From contig CAADRB010000085.1 in the NCBI GenBank assembly GCA_900708905.1, forward strand, positions 1 to 64,000: a stretch of DNA of 64,000 nt, read 5' to 3'. Origin of the DNA: Hymenolepis diminuta. Its lineage: Eukaryota > Platyhelminthes > Cestoda > Cyclophyllidea > Hymenolepididae. The stretch's first letter is position 1, and each line of letters starts with the position of its first letter. A program made the position numbers and the translations under genes. Under the pieces are notes generated by a model. It searched no databases, had not been told where the DNA came from, and worked only from the letters and a program-made list of their open reading frames with translations. This document shows, piece by piece, positions 26,203-39,078 of the stretch.

Positions 26203-29200
26203 AATAGCTTTATTAACGAGTAAAGGCGTTGACGTAACTGATAAAAATCAGTTTAGATTCATGGTACGATTGGAATCAATGCAATTTAAAAAAGTTGTTG
26301 ATGCACCGATATGTCTAAAGGTAAATTTCATCCTCATATTAAAGTTGCTAATTACTTTTTGGCATTGCAATATCCGCATATGCTTGGTGGCTACTTTTAG
26401 GGAGTTTGGGAAAGGAAAAAGTTTCGTTTTGATAATGTTATGTTGCGAAAACGTAAGCTAGTATCGCCCAGCTATTTTTGCCCTTAGAAAAAGATCTCAA
26501 TAGCATATACCCAGATACAGTTCTATAGCTCTAAAAACGGGAGTGAAATCACCTATAGACCTTTTGAACTCAGTCACTTTTGAAGCCAGACGAACCTGAA
26601 CTTGATTGTGAAATGCGAAACTGAGAAAATGTAAATGAATGTAAGCCTTTGCTAGTGAGAACTAACATCTAAGTTTTTGTTCACTTATTTTGGAAATTAA
26701 GCTCCAGTCAAAGGACCTTATTATCTAGAGAAATGAAGTTTACAAATAAAATGAACACCTAACTGAAGATAAAACTATATAGAAATATTGGCTTCAAGAC
26801 CAAAATCCTCCAATTTGACTCTTCATCCGATTAAATACCGTATTGAAAATCATGTACCTTATATCCATATCGTACGAATTTTGTATAAATGGATTAAGTT
26901 AACAGTATGAGTAAAAGAAATGGTAATCATCGCTGTGAGATGCAAATACCTAGTCTATTGCTCTAACCAATTGAAGGCAAGCAAGAAGCAAAACGACTCC
27001 AGCCAATAAGCAAATGGCCTTGAAATAGGACAGTCCATCACTGCAAATATATTCATGCGAGAGGACCATACTTTTACTACCGGCAAACGTACGAACGGAG
27101 TCATGAACTTAAACCAAATTCGAGCTTAGCGAAATAAGTGATAGATAACAAGGGAAAATAAGTTTATGCATGAGAGGGACACTGGAGGAAAAGACGTTGA
27201 ATTTTAAGATATGGGTCTTAAAATCAAAATTCTTTTACACCTTTAATAGCGACTGGTGCCTTTTGGCCTTAATATCTCAATTTAGAGGGATTTGAAGATG
27301 TTCGTTTTTAAGGGAGTTCTTATTCGTTTTAACTTGTGCAATTTCTCATTTCACAGGCAAATTCGATTTTTTTTCATCAAATTAATCAAGTTTTAAAGCT
27401 CGAGCGGTGGTATCATTCCAAACTTTGGCGCTACTTATCTCTAAGTTAGTATAAGCTGGAACTTGTAGCTAGTTAGATTCATCTGCTACGAGATACAGCA
27501 GAGTTGACTGATGAAGAGATTTAGGGAGTAAAAAAAGAAAGCAAAAGAATTAGTGATGATAAAACTCTAATGAGGAGCAACAGGTAAAAAGAGGAAGGGC
27601 TTAAAAGCAGAAACTGGTAGAAGGAGAGGAGCTGAATAAAAAAAGAAGTTAGCCAGTAAAAGTCGGATAGACGCGTGTTGAAAAAACTGGGGTATCAGAG
27701 TCAGCTTTTATAGGCTAGAAGATTGTGGGGATGGCTTAAAACGGTGGGAGACACGGCTGGGCGTTTAGAAGAAAATGTCTGTTGATTAAGACGTTAAAAT
27801 GAGAGAGGGTTGTGTTTCGTAACCGTTTTAGTCTACGGTAAGAGTTTGGGGAGATATACAGATGTGGCGTTAGCGACAAGATCTTGTCGATTGATCGCGG
27901 TTCCGGCAAACTTGGACACTTTGGTAACAGTCAATCATTAACAGCCAATGAAACTTATATTCAAAATTATTTTTCAGTGTTAAAGTATCAAATGTATAAA
28001 ACTCAATGTAAATGATAAAAGAATTAAAACTTCATAGACATCGGTTTTCAAGATCAAATGCTTGCAGTAATTTGTATTTTTGTTTTCTTACACTTCTCTG
28101 ACCAGTGAAAATTCCTCTGACAAAGAAAGTGTACGACCAGAATCAACCAAGTTTAAACGACTGTGTGATGACACTTCATACATATTCTGATTTTCATGGT
28201 TTTGATTACATTTGTGAACATGCATGAGCGAGAATTCTTCAGAGAATAAAAGGAGACAGATGAAGCACAAGCAAAAATTAAAACTTTAATTGAAACGAAT
28301 TGCCTTTGAAAATTAAAACACACTTCTTTCGACTGGGAAAATAACAGTCATCTCTAAGTAATTAGCCTTATATTATCAATACATCCTGATGTTTTTATTA
28401 AGTGGATTAAATCCAAAAGCGACCAGTTCAAGTCCATGTCCAAATGAGATTCAAACAAAACAAAATTTTTTAAAATCTAGAATGCAAAATTTAAGATTTC
28501 AGTTCTAAAAGACATAGTCTTCTTGATGTAAGATGCTTCAAGGAAATAATTTCTGGAAATTTCTAGTTATCCCAAAAATCAACCCAGACCAAAATTATTA
28601 GACGGGAATACCTGTAGTAAGTAAAAACTAATGGCTGGCAGCTAATAACAATAAAAGGCAGTTCTAGAAGTAGAATTCAAAGGATTGTGTAAGCCAAAAC
28701 ATATCAAATAAATCACGATGAAAATTCGAAGGAGTAAGAGGGGAAAAATGAGGTTAGAAGGAAACCTATGAGCAGATAGATAACAAGCTTACCCCTGCGT
28801 TGTGAGTGGAAATACAAAGACAATCTATATGACTCACTTCGGCGTGAGTTCAGTGTGCTTTCAAATGAAATATGACAGTTATAGAAAAATAAGAGAACAG
28901 ATAAACTCGTCTGGACATGACAGATAGGGGTATAGGGCACAGGGATATAAGAGCGAGAAATCAACTTGTTTTCATTGAGATTATGAGTAAAGAGTAGTTA
29001 TTGGAAGCACATAGAGAATCATTCTGCATACTTAATAAGGAGAAATCAAAGTCTGTGGTTAAAAGGATCCTCAAAATGAAAACCACCGTATTGTTATCCA
29101 TCTCTAAATTAATTCAAAATCGAATGAACAAGCATTTCATTTACCGGGTTCGTGTCATCAGAAATTTAAATTTTGGAATATACCTGATCTTCATCATATA

Positions 29201-30244
29201 TTCTCCTAGGCTTTTAGACTTATAGCTGTAGTAACCGAGTCTGCATAGAGGCATATGATTATTATTATTATTACCTACGAAAATGCGAAATAATATACAA
29301 ACACACTTTAATAATGGCAAAGTAACTGACCACGGTAACCCATAAATTAGTTCATTAAGGAATAAAACCGAGAGGATCAAGTGTCGAATAGAAGTTAATA
29401 ATCGAGTCGGCATATACAATCTTGGATTATTTGAATTCTGAATGTCAACTTTTTCATAATGTCATGTCCTAATATTTCAAAGTTCATATTTCGTTATTTG
29501 ACCCCACAATCACCTGATGAGTTAATATCCACGATGCTCAGAGCCTGAGTCAAGACACCTCTATAAATCAGTCATCCTAGATATCTAAAAGAACTTGCTC
29601 AGGATGAATTCATTTAGGAGTAATGGTTTGCAAGTGAGATCAAACTGGCAATGAAAAAATCTCATTAAAATCGTCTCGGTCAAACAGCGATAGGGCCCAC
29701 TATAGTTTCCATAAAATTGATAGACAAGTCAATGATGCATCCACAGAATATTGAAACAAATATCACCCCATAAAAGTAGAACTTCTCCACATAGGAATTT
29801 CGCATCTGTCTAATAGGTATCCCCGACAACCTCACTTCATATATTCATGTACTTTTCCATAAAAATCTATTCGTCCTATTCAAGGGTTCTGACATACCTC
29901 TAACTTAAGATTTAAACAATTTCACTACAGACTAGTATATATATGGCTAAGTATTGCATTATCACCTATAAAAAATATTTCCAAGAGCTCAGAATTCCAC
30001 CAGAATCAATAAATAATGGCTAAAAAAGGGAGGGTTCAATCTATTCAATTCACAGTGAAGAGAATACACATAGACAGAGGTTCCTGTCTAACTAAATCCG
30101 AAGCCAACGAAGAGCTTTGAAAGAACATGACTGGTAAGGGGGAAGAGGAAGGAAGGTGATTGCGTTCTGAAAAGAGTAGGAAGGAAGAGGAGGTACACAA
30201 TGCCTTTATTCATTGTTTCATCAACTTTTCTGCCTCCTTACATC
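26203..30244. other. Intergenic, nothing recognised
   Basis: AT-rich DNA with purine-rich stretches (about 27500-27700) and a short (ATT)n run near 29259-29275. Open frames here lack domains, start context and splice partners. Confidence 0.4.
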
Positions 30245-33200
30245 TCATGGAACTGTTCTTAAATTCATCATCACTTCGTCCTCCACTAGACGGGCTTCTA
30301 GCCTTTGAAGCGTTTCCGAAAGGGAATGCAACGAGGAGGCAAGTTTCTCGAATTCTCCTCGACAATCAAATCCGGATCCAGCATTCTTATGGGAGGATCC
30401 GTATGCTACCCAAGTAGGATCATCTATGGGAAGATGTTCCAAGTGACAATAGATATACGACATTGAGATTGCCAGGAAAGCCAACCTGAAAAAGAAACAA
30501 CAGTATATAAACGGAAGAGAAGTTCAAATAAATACCGAAGAACTAAACCTTAGACCTCTATGCAGCTCTGTAGTGCGTAAGCAATGTCGAAAAACAATAG
30601 CAGACTAACGAGAGAGTAAAAACAAATCCACCAATTCAGCTCAAAATAGATCAACAGTAAACATAACTGTAGACAAAAATTCGTATGCCAACCTTAACGC
30701 CTAGAAAACAATTTTTGTTTTGAGTCTGAAATGATAAAAAAATAATAGCACTTTCAGCTTCTGATAATGACTAGAAGATGTGTATATGGCTCTAAGTACT
30801 TTGGTTAAAAACGGCTAATTCGGTCCACCAAAGCCGCCGATGGAAAGTGCCTTATTATGATTACTAGAATCTACAATGACTGGCATTATGCCATTTCCTC
30901 ATCCGAAAAGCCCTAGAGTACTGATCTATCAGGCAAGATGAGTGTTAGAAAACGCTTAATTTCTATGAATTTATTATACTAGAATGTACCTTTGAGCCCC
31001 ACACAGATCAGGAAACTTCCATTCAATTGTACCTATGGTGACCAATATTAACGATCAGTTCAACCTTGCCAACCGATGAATGGAGACTGAGAACAATTAG
31101 TGGTTCTTCATCCCAATGATCAACGATGCCATTTTCAAAACAGGTTATAGTAGCTAAAAATAAGTGTCTTCAAGAATACCAGAACAGCTAAATGGATGGT
31201 AGTACTTGGCTTTTCAAAGCTAAAAAGGACCAAATAACTGAGTGCTGACGAGCAACATTATTGTTTAATGGAGAAGTAAACAACATTATTAGGTGTGAAG
31301 GGAGCGCATCGATCAACGTGTAAGTCAGCAATATCAGAAAGGTGAAGCGGTCAACAATCATAGAAATCGAGAAAGAGGTGGTGAAAAGCGAGTTTCTAGT
31401 CAGAGGGGCCCCGAGGTGTTAATCTCCTGCCCAAGATGAATGCTTAAAAGAGCATCTTTTACGAGCGTGGGAATCAAAACATTTATTTCAGACGTAGTAT
31501 TGGTTGAATGAAAGTGTATCTCCTCGGACAAAGTGAGTGGAAATTTCAAAGAATTTTCAAATTTTATCTAGCACGTCCCAAATTAAGCATGGGATAGTTA
31601 CACTAGCTCAATTTCTGGCATACTCATCAGATCGTTATCATTAATATGGGATAATTTTCAAGGTCACGAGAATCGCACCCGATTTCAGAATTAACCATCT
31701 GAGTTCTCGATGGAAGATGAAAGAACTTTTACTTCTTAATCAGACTCCCCTCCTCAGTTATTTTAATATTAAAAAAGCACTCTTATGAATCAGTAGTACA
31801 TCGAACACTTTCTATGAGTTTTATTAAACTAATCAATAAAAAAACTCAGCAGTTATTTTTGAGGTAGGAACTTAGATCAATTAATGCTTAAATTATGCAC
31901 AGCAAAGACTTCTAGAATGATTAGCTTGTTATTTAAACAGATGGCATAAATTACTAAAAATGGCGTTAGCGCATTGGTATTTTAACGGCCAAAGAAGTAA
32001 CATTAAGCTGCTTTGATGTGGAAGTACATATTTAGAATTGATACTATACCATTTTGAATTGACCTATAATAACTCCAGAAAAATTTCAGGAAAGCATTGA
32101 CTCTGCAACCCATGTTGATTTCTATTCGCTCAAATATGAGTTTAATTTACCAGAATTTAATCTAGAAATTCTAACCCAAACAAACTGCTGAGGGCTGTTT
32201 GTACTTTCCATTAGGTTAAATAGAAAAATACTTGTCCCTTTTTTAATCATTCTCGGAAGCACAAGGATTATGTACTTAAAAGGGCACAAACTACATATAA
32301 AACCTGGATTTACAAGTCTTAAATGATTACTGACTTATGACCGATAAGATATAGACAATGGATTCTAAATGTCAAGAAACACTGAGAAAGGCTTACATAA
32401 TATAGGCGATATTTTTGGTGAAAGCACGAGGAGGGAGGAAGTTGGAAGGAGCGGTTATTTGGAGGGAACTGGTGGCAATGCCCATCCCAAAACTGAGAAC
32501 TCGAGTGAGAATGAGGAGGGGAATGCATGAGGCCTTGTAGGCCACATCAGACACCATAGCGATTGTATTGTCCAGCGGGGTTTTCAAGTCCAATAGTGGG
32601 AGGGAAGAAAATTGGGGAGCTTGTTGTGATTGTGATGATTGTGGCAGTGATAGCATTTTTTGGCCTCCGGAATCTGAAATTAATAAAATAATTAGAAAGA
32701 TAAACTTGAATACTCGAAACCAAGGGCCTCGAACAGCTACTAATAGTCCAAGCTAACTTGAACTGACTGGTAACTTAAAAATCGTAGAAGTTTCCAAATA
32801 AAATGATTTTAAAATTACTAAGATCAACAAAAATCAAAGTCAAACTGTAGAAAGAAAATAGAAAATGAAAGTAGAAATCCATATAAAATATGAAGTCATT
32901 CCATATTGTTTCTTCCTTTTGAAAAGAGAGTTGGAGGACATACGCATATGGAATTGAAGAGAATTATCGGATTCGAAAGAAAAACTCAAACCTAACGATT
33001 AGAATAGCCATCACAGGGACCAGGGACTCCCAAAAGAGGCATTGATAGCATTTCTTTGATTGATACCATTCAACAAAAGAGGCAACAAACTAGTTTCATT
33101 AAACGATAATTTAAAATACCTCATCCTAATTTACAAAAAGGACCACCGGATGGGAGAAGGCAACTTTAAATATCTTCCCTCATCAAAATAAACGAGAATT

Positions 33201-33821
33201 GCCAACTTAGAAACGCACTCTTTGAGGACAAGGAGCACTGGTCCGCTTCCGTAAGTTTCGGGGTACCTGTACAATCTGAAGGACTGCCACGATGACAGAG
33301 CGAAGAGATGGAGGTACTAATGGAGGAACAATCTGTGCCAACCTCCAGTTTTACAGGGCTATTTGTTTTCTTGATAAGTCTGAGGTAATTCGACAGAAAT
33401 CCCAACCAGGATTCGCTGCTAAACTCCTTGAAAGTGTGAAGTTGACCGTATGCGACAATATTCACGCCGCTATCATCTGTGGTATAGTTTTCCACATCTT
33501 CGAGTCGAATAACGAGCTAAATGATGGAATTCAACTAGAAGATCAACAGAAAACAAACCTCCAATTTGCGGAATTTGCTCTCGACGAAGCAAAGATAACT
33601 GCTGGATATATACATTTTCCCAAGACTAACGTTGGATTGATTAATATATACACATTTGTAGCGTTTCAAAAGGACTTCAGAAGAGTCCCTATCGAAGAGG
33701 TCTTGAAATTTAGCCACTATATCCGGATCATCTATTGTTACACAGGACCGAATTTTCAGGATAGTATTCTTATGCTTGAGGGTGGAGACCTCCTTATCAT
33801 CATCATTAAGAAACGACGAAT
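30245..33821 (-). CDS. GRAM-domain tail-anchored protein, GRAMD2-like (5' end not found)
   Basis: Four exons join in phase on the minus strand: 33821-33559, 33516-33267, 32673-32397 and 30485-30245. They give 342 residues ending NLRTVP. The intron after the first exon is only 42 nt; the others are 593 and 1911 nt. Exons 1-2 encode a GRAM domain. It runs from FQDLFDRDSSEVLLKRYKC through LGKMYISSSYLCF to LVIRLEDVENY and GQLHTFKEFSS. A Ser/Gln-rich linker follows. The junction of the last two exons builds a single membrane segment (AYIMLAFLAISMSYIYC), followed by a short coiled coil (FEKLASSLHSLSETLQRLEARL). No sterol-binding VASt/ASTER domain lies between. GRAM plus a C-terminal membrane anchor is the layout of GRAMD2A/2B, ER proteins at ER-plasma-membrane contacts. 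The first exon(s) upstream of 33821 were not identified. The call is firm for the domain and moderate for the subfamily. Confidence 0.72.
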
Positions 33822-35497
33822 CTAAAGAGGCGAATTACCGTTTATAAATTGGCGTACCATCATTGATAGCTGCGAACGATTTAACCTTTTGATCAATACT
33901 AAGCGCACATTTTACCTTCCGATTAAATGATAGTCTAAAATGATTTAATAATTAAGCAAATTTAAACTAACCGTTTCACAGATAGAGATTTAATTTTATT
34001 CATAGCTAGTGTTGATGTAAGAACCAAGTCCTATATAAGCCCAAAGAGTATATTTAGAGCCCCACATGAGCCCAAATCGTACGATTGACCTAGAGGTTGG
34101 TGATGTTTGATCAATACCAACAAAATAAAGAAATTGATCTGCATATTATAATAGAATTAACTACTTATTTTATTATATAATTTTATTTTATTATAATAAT
34201 TTTAATGTAAAAATAAAGTTTTATTGTTTACTGCGCCATATTGCCTTTTCAGTTTCCTATCGCCTTTCTCTAAATATTGTAAATAAATCAGCGCAAATAA
34301 TTATATCAGAAAATTGGATCTCTTCTGAGCATCTAAACTATTTATAATACGTATTTCCAGGACCATGAATGACAATGTAATAATGTTTGTCATAGCGATT
34401 GGAACAAATAACTATTTTATTCTCGACGATACAAATTTTTATCATCTGTAATATCATATTTCGTTAGAATAACCAGAAACGTCATTTTAACTAAATATCA
34501 ATAGTAAATAACACGCAGAATTACAGAGCAAAATGAGAAATCTGGACGTCAAAAGTGCGCTCATTCAAAATTTCTTTCCGGTTGGAAATATGTACAATTT
34601 TTTAGCAGACAATGCCTTTCATCTTAAATTCCTTTGAAATTTGTGTAAATCATAATAATTGTACAATTTCTCAATTTTGATATGGAGCTTAATTTTTAAA
34701 CTGGTTGAGTTCCAAATCAATTGTTTCAACTAATGCTTACAAAGTTAAGGTTGTTATTCATCATGCCTTACTTTTTGACAGAGTTTAATTTGAAGGCTAT
34801 TTTGCAAAATTTGCGATAACTGTAGGATTGCATTTATATATGTGTACTCATTAGATACGCATACTCATAAATGATAGCATATATTTAACTTCCAAAATCT
34901 AGATTCATAAAGTTGTGTGCATTCGAATTAGGACCAAGCCGAAAACTGAAAATTTTCAATGCCAAAGTTATATTCTTCCCGTGTTTTGTTCGATCATCTC
35001 CTCTGCAGGATGCCATCGAGTTCATTCGTTTTTATTGGCGCTAGAATAATGAACAAATTATCGGTTCTAATTGCTTTGTGATTTTTACAAACATCAATTA
35101 GGCTGCAGTTAACATGAAGACATATCTTGGGCTGTTTTTCAAACAGAGAAATGAAATAAATTCGGCTTTGCTTGATTTGTGTTTTAGCAAAATATACATG
35201 CTTCATATCATTCTGGTTCATATAGATTCTCTTGTTTTCTCACTCCCATTGTATGAATTTCATACTGGCTGTTTCGAGGGGCAGTATCCCCCATTTAGGT
35301 ATGCTACTTCATTCACGAGGTTGTTTTCAAGTGGCGTTGCAAAAATCACGATCATAAGTGGAAATCTCTTTCCACACTTGCTAGCTAAACTTTCCTGCTA
35401 TCTCTATTAGCTATAGATAATAGATGTCTATCAATACCTGGCGATTAAAAATAATTAAATAGAGATAAATTCTTGACTACAGTGTCCACAGCATGTC
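33822..35497. other. Intergenic, should contain the 5' exon(s) of the GRAM gene
   Basis: Very AT-rich, including a low-complexity run near 34150-34220. The missing start of the GRAM-domain gene must lie here or further right, but no ATG exon ending in phase 1 was convincing. A plus-strand frame at 35114-35410 has no domain. Confidence 0.4.
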
Positions 35498-35648
35498 CAG
35501 CTGTGGTGAGCGTGTTCGCACATACATGCCTAAACAATTATCAATCATCACACCAAGGCATCAACGACGAGACATGACTGACGTCTAACGAAGAAATATT
35601 TTGTAAACAATCCCAATTTACCTATCAATAAATTGGGGTGGCCTGCCT
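35498..35648 (+). repeat. Dispersed repeat family D, copy 1
   Basis: Aligns with 47618-47770. Shared blocks are CGAGACATGACTGACGTCTA followed by ACRAAGAAAT, and TATCAATAAATTGG followed by AGTGGCYTGCCTGCC. Both copies end at the same GCCTGCC point, which marks the element boundary. Confidence 0.75.
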
Positions 35649-36063
35649 CCGAACTGATATGGCGATATGAGTGGCTTGACTTATTCTCTCTGTGTGGCCC
35701 CAGTCCACATAACGTTATTGCACTATTTTTCCTACTTTCGTTTGGATGGAATTTCTTACTACTTAAAGAGGATTAAGAACTACCTTTAGATCATTTAAAT
35801 GACTCATGATCCTTTTCCGTGTTGTCGTGTATACTGATTCCAATTATCTTATAACGTGATCTATGTATTCTCTACTTTTGAATAATCGACCTTTCACCTT
35901 TCTCAGATCAATTTATTAAATTTACTTTTATGCAATCAAACTCACTCCATTCGATTTATTTTATAATTTTAAGTAATAATATGGAAATATCAAAATGAAG
36001 CTCTTTTACTAAACTATTTTTTATTGCTACTTTTTAAAATATAGCCAATAATTTATTATTCAA

Positions 36064-36541
36064 TTAACTCTGAATGTAATCACTCCATTCCTGAATCAAT
36101 TTCTTCATTGGGTGGATAACGCATCTTGACGGTACACGTTTACCATCACTGCCGGTCCAACCATTCATGCAATATAGATCGAGGCAACAGTTCTGAGCAT
36201 AATGGTTACATAGTTCCCCCTCCTTCTTGCATTTACATGAAGTAGTTTCATCTGAAATGTTCGAATATCAAATGGGAGTTCAGATCGAGGTAATTTTTGA
36301 ATGAAAATGAAAGAAATACTTGGGCTTTTAACCAAAAAATCGTAGGTTACTTTAGCTCTAATATTCAATATAGATATGTTCACTATTTATCCCATAATGT
36401 AATATCAATTGTTTATAACATAACATTTTAACATTATAAAATTTATAATTTACATAAGTAAGTGAATGTATATAATGATTACCTACCAGTAAATATATAA
36501 AGAAAAAAAATGACTGCCAAAGCTTTTACAGCGAATAGCAT
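36064..36541 (-). CDS. Secreted cystine-knot (ICK-like) peptide, 80 aa, two exons
   Basis: Exon 1 (36541-36487) encodes MLFAVKALAVIFFLYIFT, a textbook signal peptide. It ends in phase 1 at a GTAGGT donor. Exon 2 (36251-36064) follows an ACATTTCAG acceptor after a 235-nt intron, restores the frame with Asp19, and stops after IQS. The mature part of about 62 residues has seven cysteines spaced C-x1-C-x6-C-x6-CC-x4-C-x15-C. Ignoring the first, this is the inhibitor-cystine-knot pattern C-x6-C-x6-CC-x4-C-xn-C. It is followed by a charged, possibly helical tail (HPMKKLIQEWSDYIQ). A TATA-like box lies about 47-59 bases upstream of the ATG. Such knottins can be channel ligands, protease inhibitors, antimicrobials or structural secreted proteins, and the sequence does not decide between them. 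Both exons are too short to appear as long open frames. Confidence 0.72.
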
Positions 36542-36587
36542 TTGAGTAGGTAAAATCGAAGGAACACAGAGAGTTTAACTGAACGCA

Positions 36588-36600
36588 ACTTTATATGCAA
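36588..36600 (-). promoter_or_regulatory. TATA-like box of the cystine-knot gene
   Basis: The minus strand reads TTGCATATAAAGT. A TCAGTT initiator-like motif follows about 15-20 bases downstream and the ATG about 47 bases downstream. Position and sequence fit a core promoter for the two-exon secreted peptide gene. Confidence 0.45.
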
Positions 36601-37862
36601 TGAAATAAACTGAAACCTGAGCCGCACTGATGTAAACTGATCAATCAAATTTTAGCAACATTCAATTCAAAGTATATGGGATTTGCTAACATGTGGCATA
36701 ATTGATCTTACCGATTCAGTAGAGAAAGATTTGCACATCTAATTTTTAGGCGAATGATTTTTATCATCCCATTTAAGGGCATTTTAAAGTGGGATTTTCA
36801 TTCCATTTAAATATATCTATGTTTCCTACCCAGTAACATAAAACAAACTGATCACGGAAATTGGTATTCAGTTAAATGTATCAGCTCAAGTTAGACAATA
36901 GCTGGAAATTCGAGTTATGATAGTAAAACTCTTCATTCTTACTATTTCAACTTAAATCTACTCGCTTTTTATGAGGAAGACGTTAGATTTTAGAAAGCTC
37001 ACGTCAGTCCAGAGAGCGGGAACTCTGGAATTCCCACGTTAAAACAACTTCTCTTGGTCAACAGCTGTAAAATTGTTATATTGTATTGCGATTCACCTTG
37101 AGCTAACTCTATTGACCTCTGTCACGTTGAAAAGTTTGTTGAGGTCTCAACTTCCTGATTTGGCTTTAATAAGAAACCAGTAAATTGGGATGGCATGACC
37201 AACCACGGAATTAACTCAACCGGTAATCAAGACCTGAATTGCATGGATAGAATTACATCTGCGAATCTGAAACTCTGATTCATTCTGCTCTTCTTTTATT
37301 GATTCCCTATGTAGTTGCACTAATTACAAATACAAATAGGCCAAAAACAAATTCAGCAAGAACAAATCCGTTCTTGTAATCAGTTAATTCTCACGTTGTG
37401 CCTCTTATATATAGATTCCAAATAAAAACGCTTGATATTCTGACTCTAATACTATATTCTTCCTGATCCTCTTCTTGTTTCTTACCCTAGTAGACTTATT
37501 TTCGGTTTCCCTGTTCACCCTCTCTTCCATTATGAAACCTCGTGAATGTGTTTTGCACTGTTATGAGCATAATGGTAATAATAATAGTAACAACGATATC
37601 AGGTCAGTCGAGCGATCAAGAAGCAAGCAAAAGTCACATATTTTGAAAAAATGCCAATTAGCATTGGCACACATACTTTACACAAAGACAAAATTTTATA
37701 TATAATTTTTAAGTATGCAATAAAAAAGTCAAATTCAGATTTATTTATTACATTTATTTTTGATTTCCTTCAATTTTTATACGGAAATACAGCAAAGGTT
37801 GTATATTATTAGTAATACTATATAATTAATAACGATATAATTAACTAAGTGGAGAATCCGAT
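36601..37862. other. Intergenic, nothing recognised
   Basis: Separates the cystine-knot gene from the 3' end of the left ankyrin gene; no supported feature. No canonical AATAAA was seen directly after the left ankyrin stop codon. Confidence 0.4.
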
Positions 37863-38752
37863 TCAGTTACTATAATGCGCACCGTAATTGTCGAGGATAG
37901 ATTCTACAACGGACATTTTAAAACCAAGTGCAGCGGCTCTCAGCATTTGATAGCTGTCACCTCCAAGTTGTTGTCTAAAGCCATACAATTCCAGATCAAA
38001 AAGGTACTCATCTTCACCGAATACGGTTGCCAAAATTGAATAAACTCGCGCAGTTGACATTCTTTTAGAATCTTCCCAGTCGATTTTCTTGCCTTCTATA
38101 CTTTTTCTAACAAATTCAATCATTGAAGATGTAGGTGTTCGAATTATTCGCTCCAAAAGGTAAATACCACAGGGATCTCTGAGTATATCCATATCAATAA
38201 TATACTTTATTAGAAGATTGATCAAAGGCATATGTTTCTATGAGAAAGATACCAATAATTAAATTAACCCAAGTTTATGAACAAATTGAAATATGCTCCT
38301 ACCATAAATGCCGCATATGAAAGGGCCTCGATAGATTGTTCGATTAGGTTTTCTGGTGTAAGTTGCGTTGCAAAATAGTAAACTATTTCAAGATGTCCAT
38401 AGAGGGCAGCAATGGAGAAGGGTGTACAATTAAATTCATCTCTTTCTAGAAGAGAAAATCCATTTTCAATTAGCATTCTTGCACATTCTATGTGATTTAA
38501 AGCTGCAGTTTGATGCAACACAACTTTGAAATCAGAAATTAATTTAGTTCGCTCCGGATTCTTCGATATATTATTCAGAAGAAGATTTAATTTCTCCAAA
38601 TCATTTTTTCTGACAACATCCAGCAAAGCTATTAATGTAATCGGCTCCGCTTTTTCCAGCTCTCTGAAAATCGGGATAAAATTTTTAAACACTTTCCGTA
38701 GAAAACCGAAAGCGCTCACGCCTTCACGACTTTTATTTAGCCCCAAATGCAT
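37863..38752 (-). CDS. Ankyrin-repeat protein, left member of divergent pair (254 aa, three exons)
   Basis: Exons 38752-38720, 38659-38303 and 38237-37863 join in phase 0 with introns of 60 and 65 nt. Residues about 55-115 contain two ankyrin repeats (LHQTAALNHIECARMLIENG, then NCTPFSIAALYGHLEIVYYF). A C-terminal region of about 125 residues follows (NLLIKYIID, DILRDPCGIYLLERII) that I do not recognise. The right-hand gene at 40418-41329 is its paralog: both have an 11-codon first exon, both introns fall at matching phase-0 positions, and the second exons align without gaps for the first 24 residues. The first acceptor was placed after AGAGAG because this gives that exact match. The first intron is 60 nt with no stop in frame, so a retained form would add 20 residues. 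No signal peptide or membrane segment is present, suggesting an intracellular scaffold. The partner is unknown. Confidence 0.75.
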
Positions 38753-39078
38753 ATTTTCTAATATATTAAAATGGAGTGTCAAACCTTATAGTTCAGTTTA
38801 TAAAAATTAAATGGTAATTAGAATTTAGACGTAAAATCACAACGATTACTATTCGCTTAACTCAATATACATTTGGTGCGATTTTTAATATATTATTTAT
38901 AGGATACTGACAAAGGTAGCTTGGTGGCGGAGTTTACTATTTTATAGAAGATATGTATAAATGCGAATGCATTATAGAATATCTTATAGACAAGACAATT
39001 TATAATCTGTAGCGAATGCTACATAAATAAGCATTTTTGATACACCTCAGTAATCTTCTCTGAAGTCCAACTAGCCTT
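38753..39078. promoter_or_regulatory. Upstream region of the left ankyrin gene with diverged outer inverted repeat
   Basis: Bases about 39020-39078 match, as reverse complement, bases about 39877-39935 on the other side of the palindrome at roughly three quarters of positions (for example GTTGGACTTC...AGAAGATT.CTGAGG). This is the likely promoter side of the left gene. No clear TATA element was assigned. Confidence 0.5.

Noticed and set aside
26132..26461. Frame with an apparent exon between CTCTGCAG and AAG/GTAAAT
   Set aside because: Its start coincides with a tRNA-like sequence on the other strand, and the apparent acceptor is part of that anticodon loop.
33000..33090. Possible minus-strand exon with a membrane-like CLFWESLVPVMAILIV reading
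   Set aside because: The flanking GRAM exons join in phase without it, and its donor is poor.
33292..33825. 177-codon plus-strand frame
   Set aside because: It is the antisense shadow of the first two GRAM-domain exons, which have family similarity and a 42-nt intron on the minus strand.
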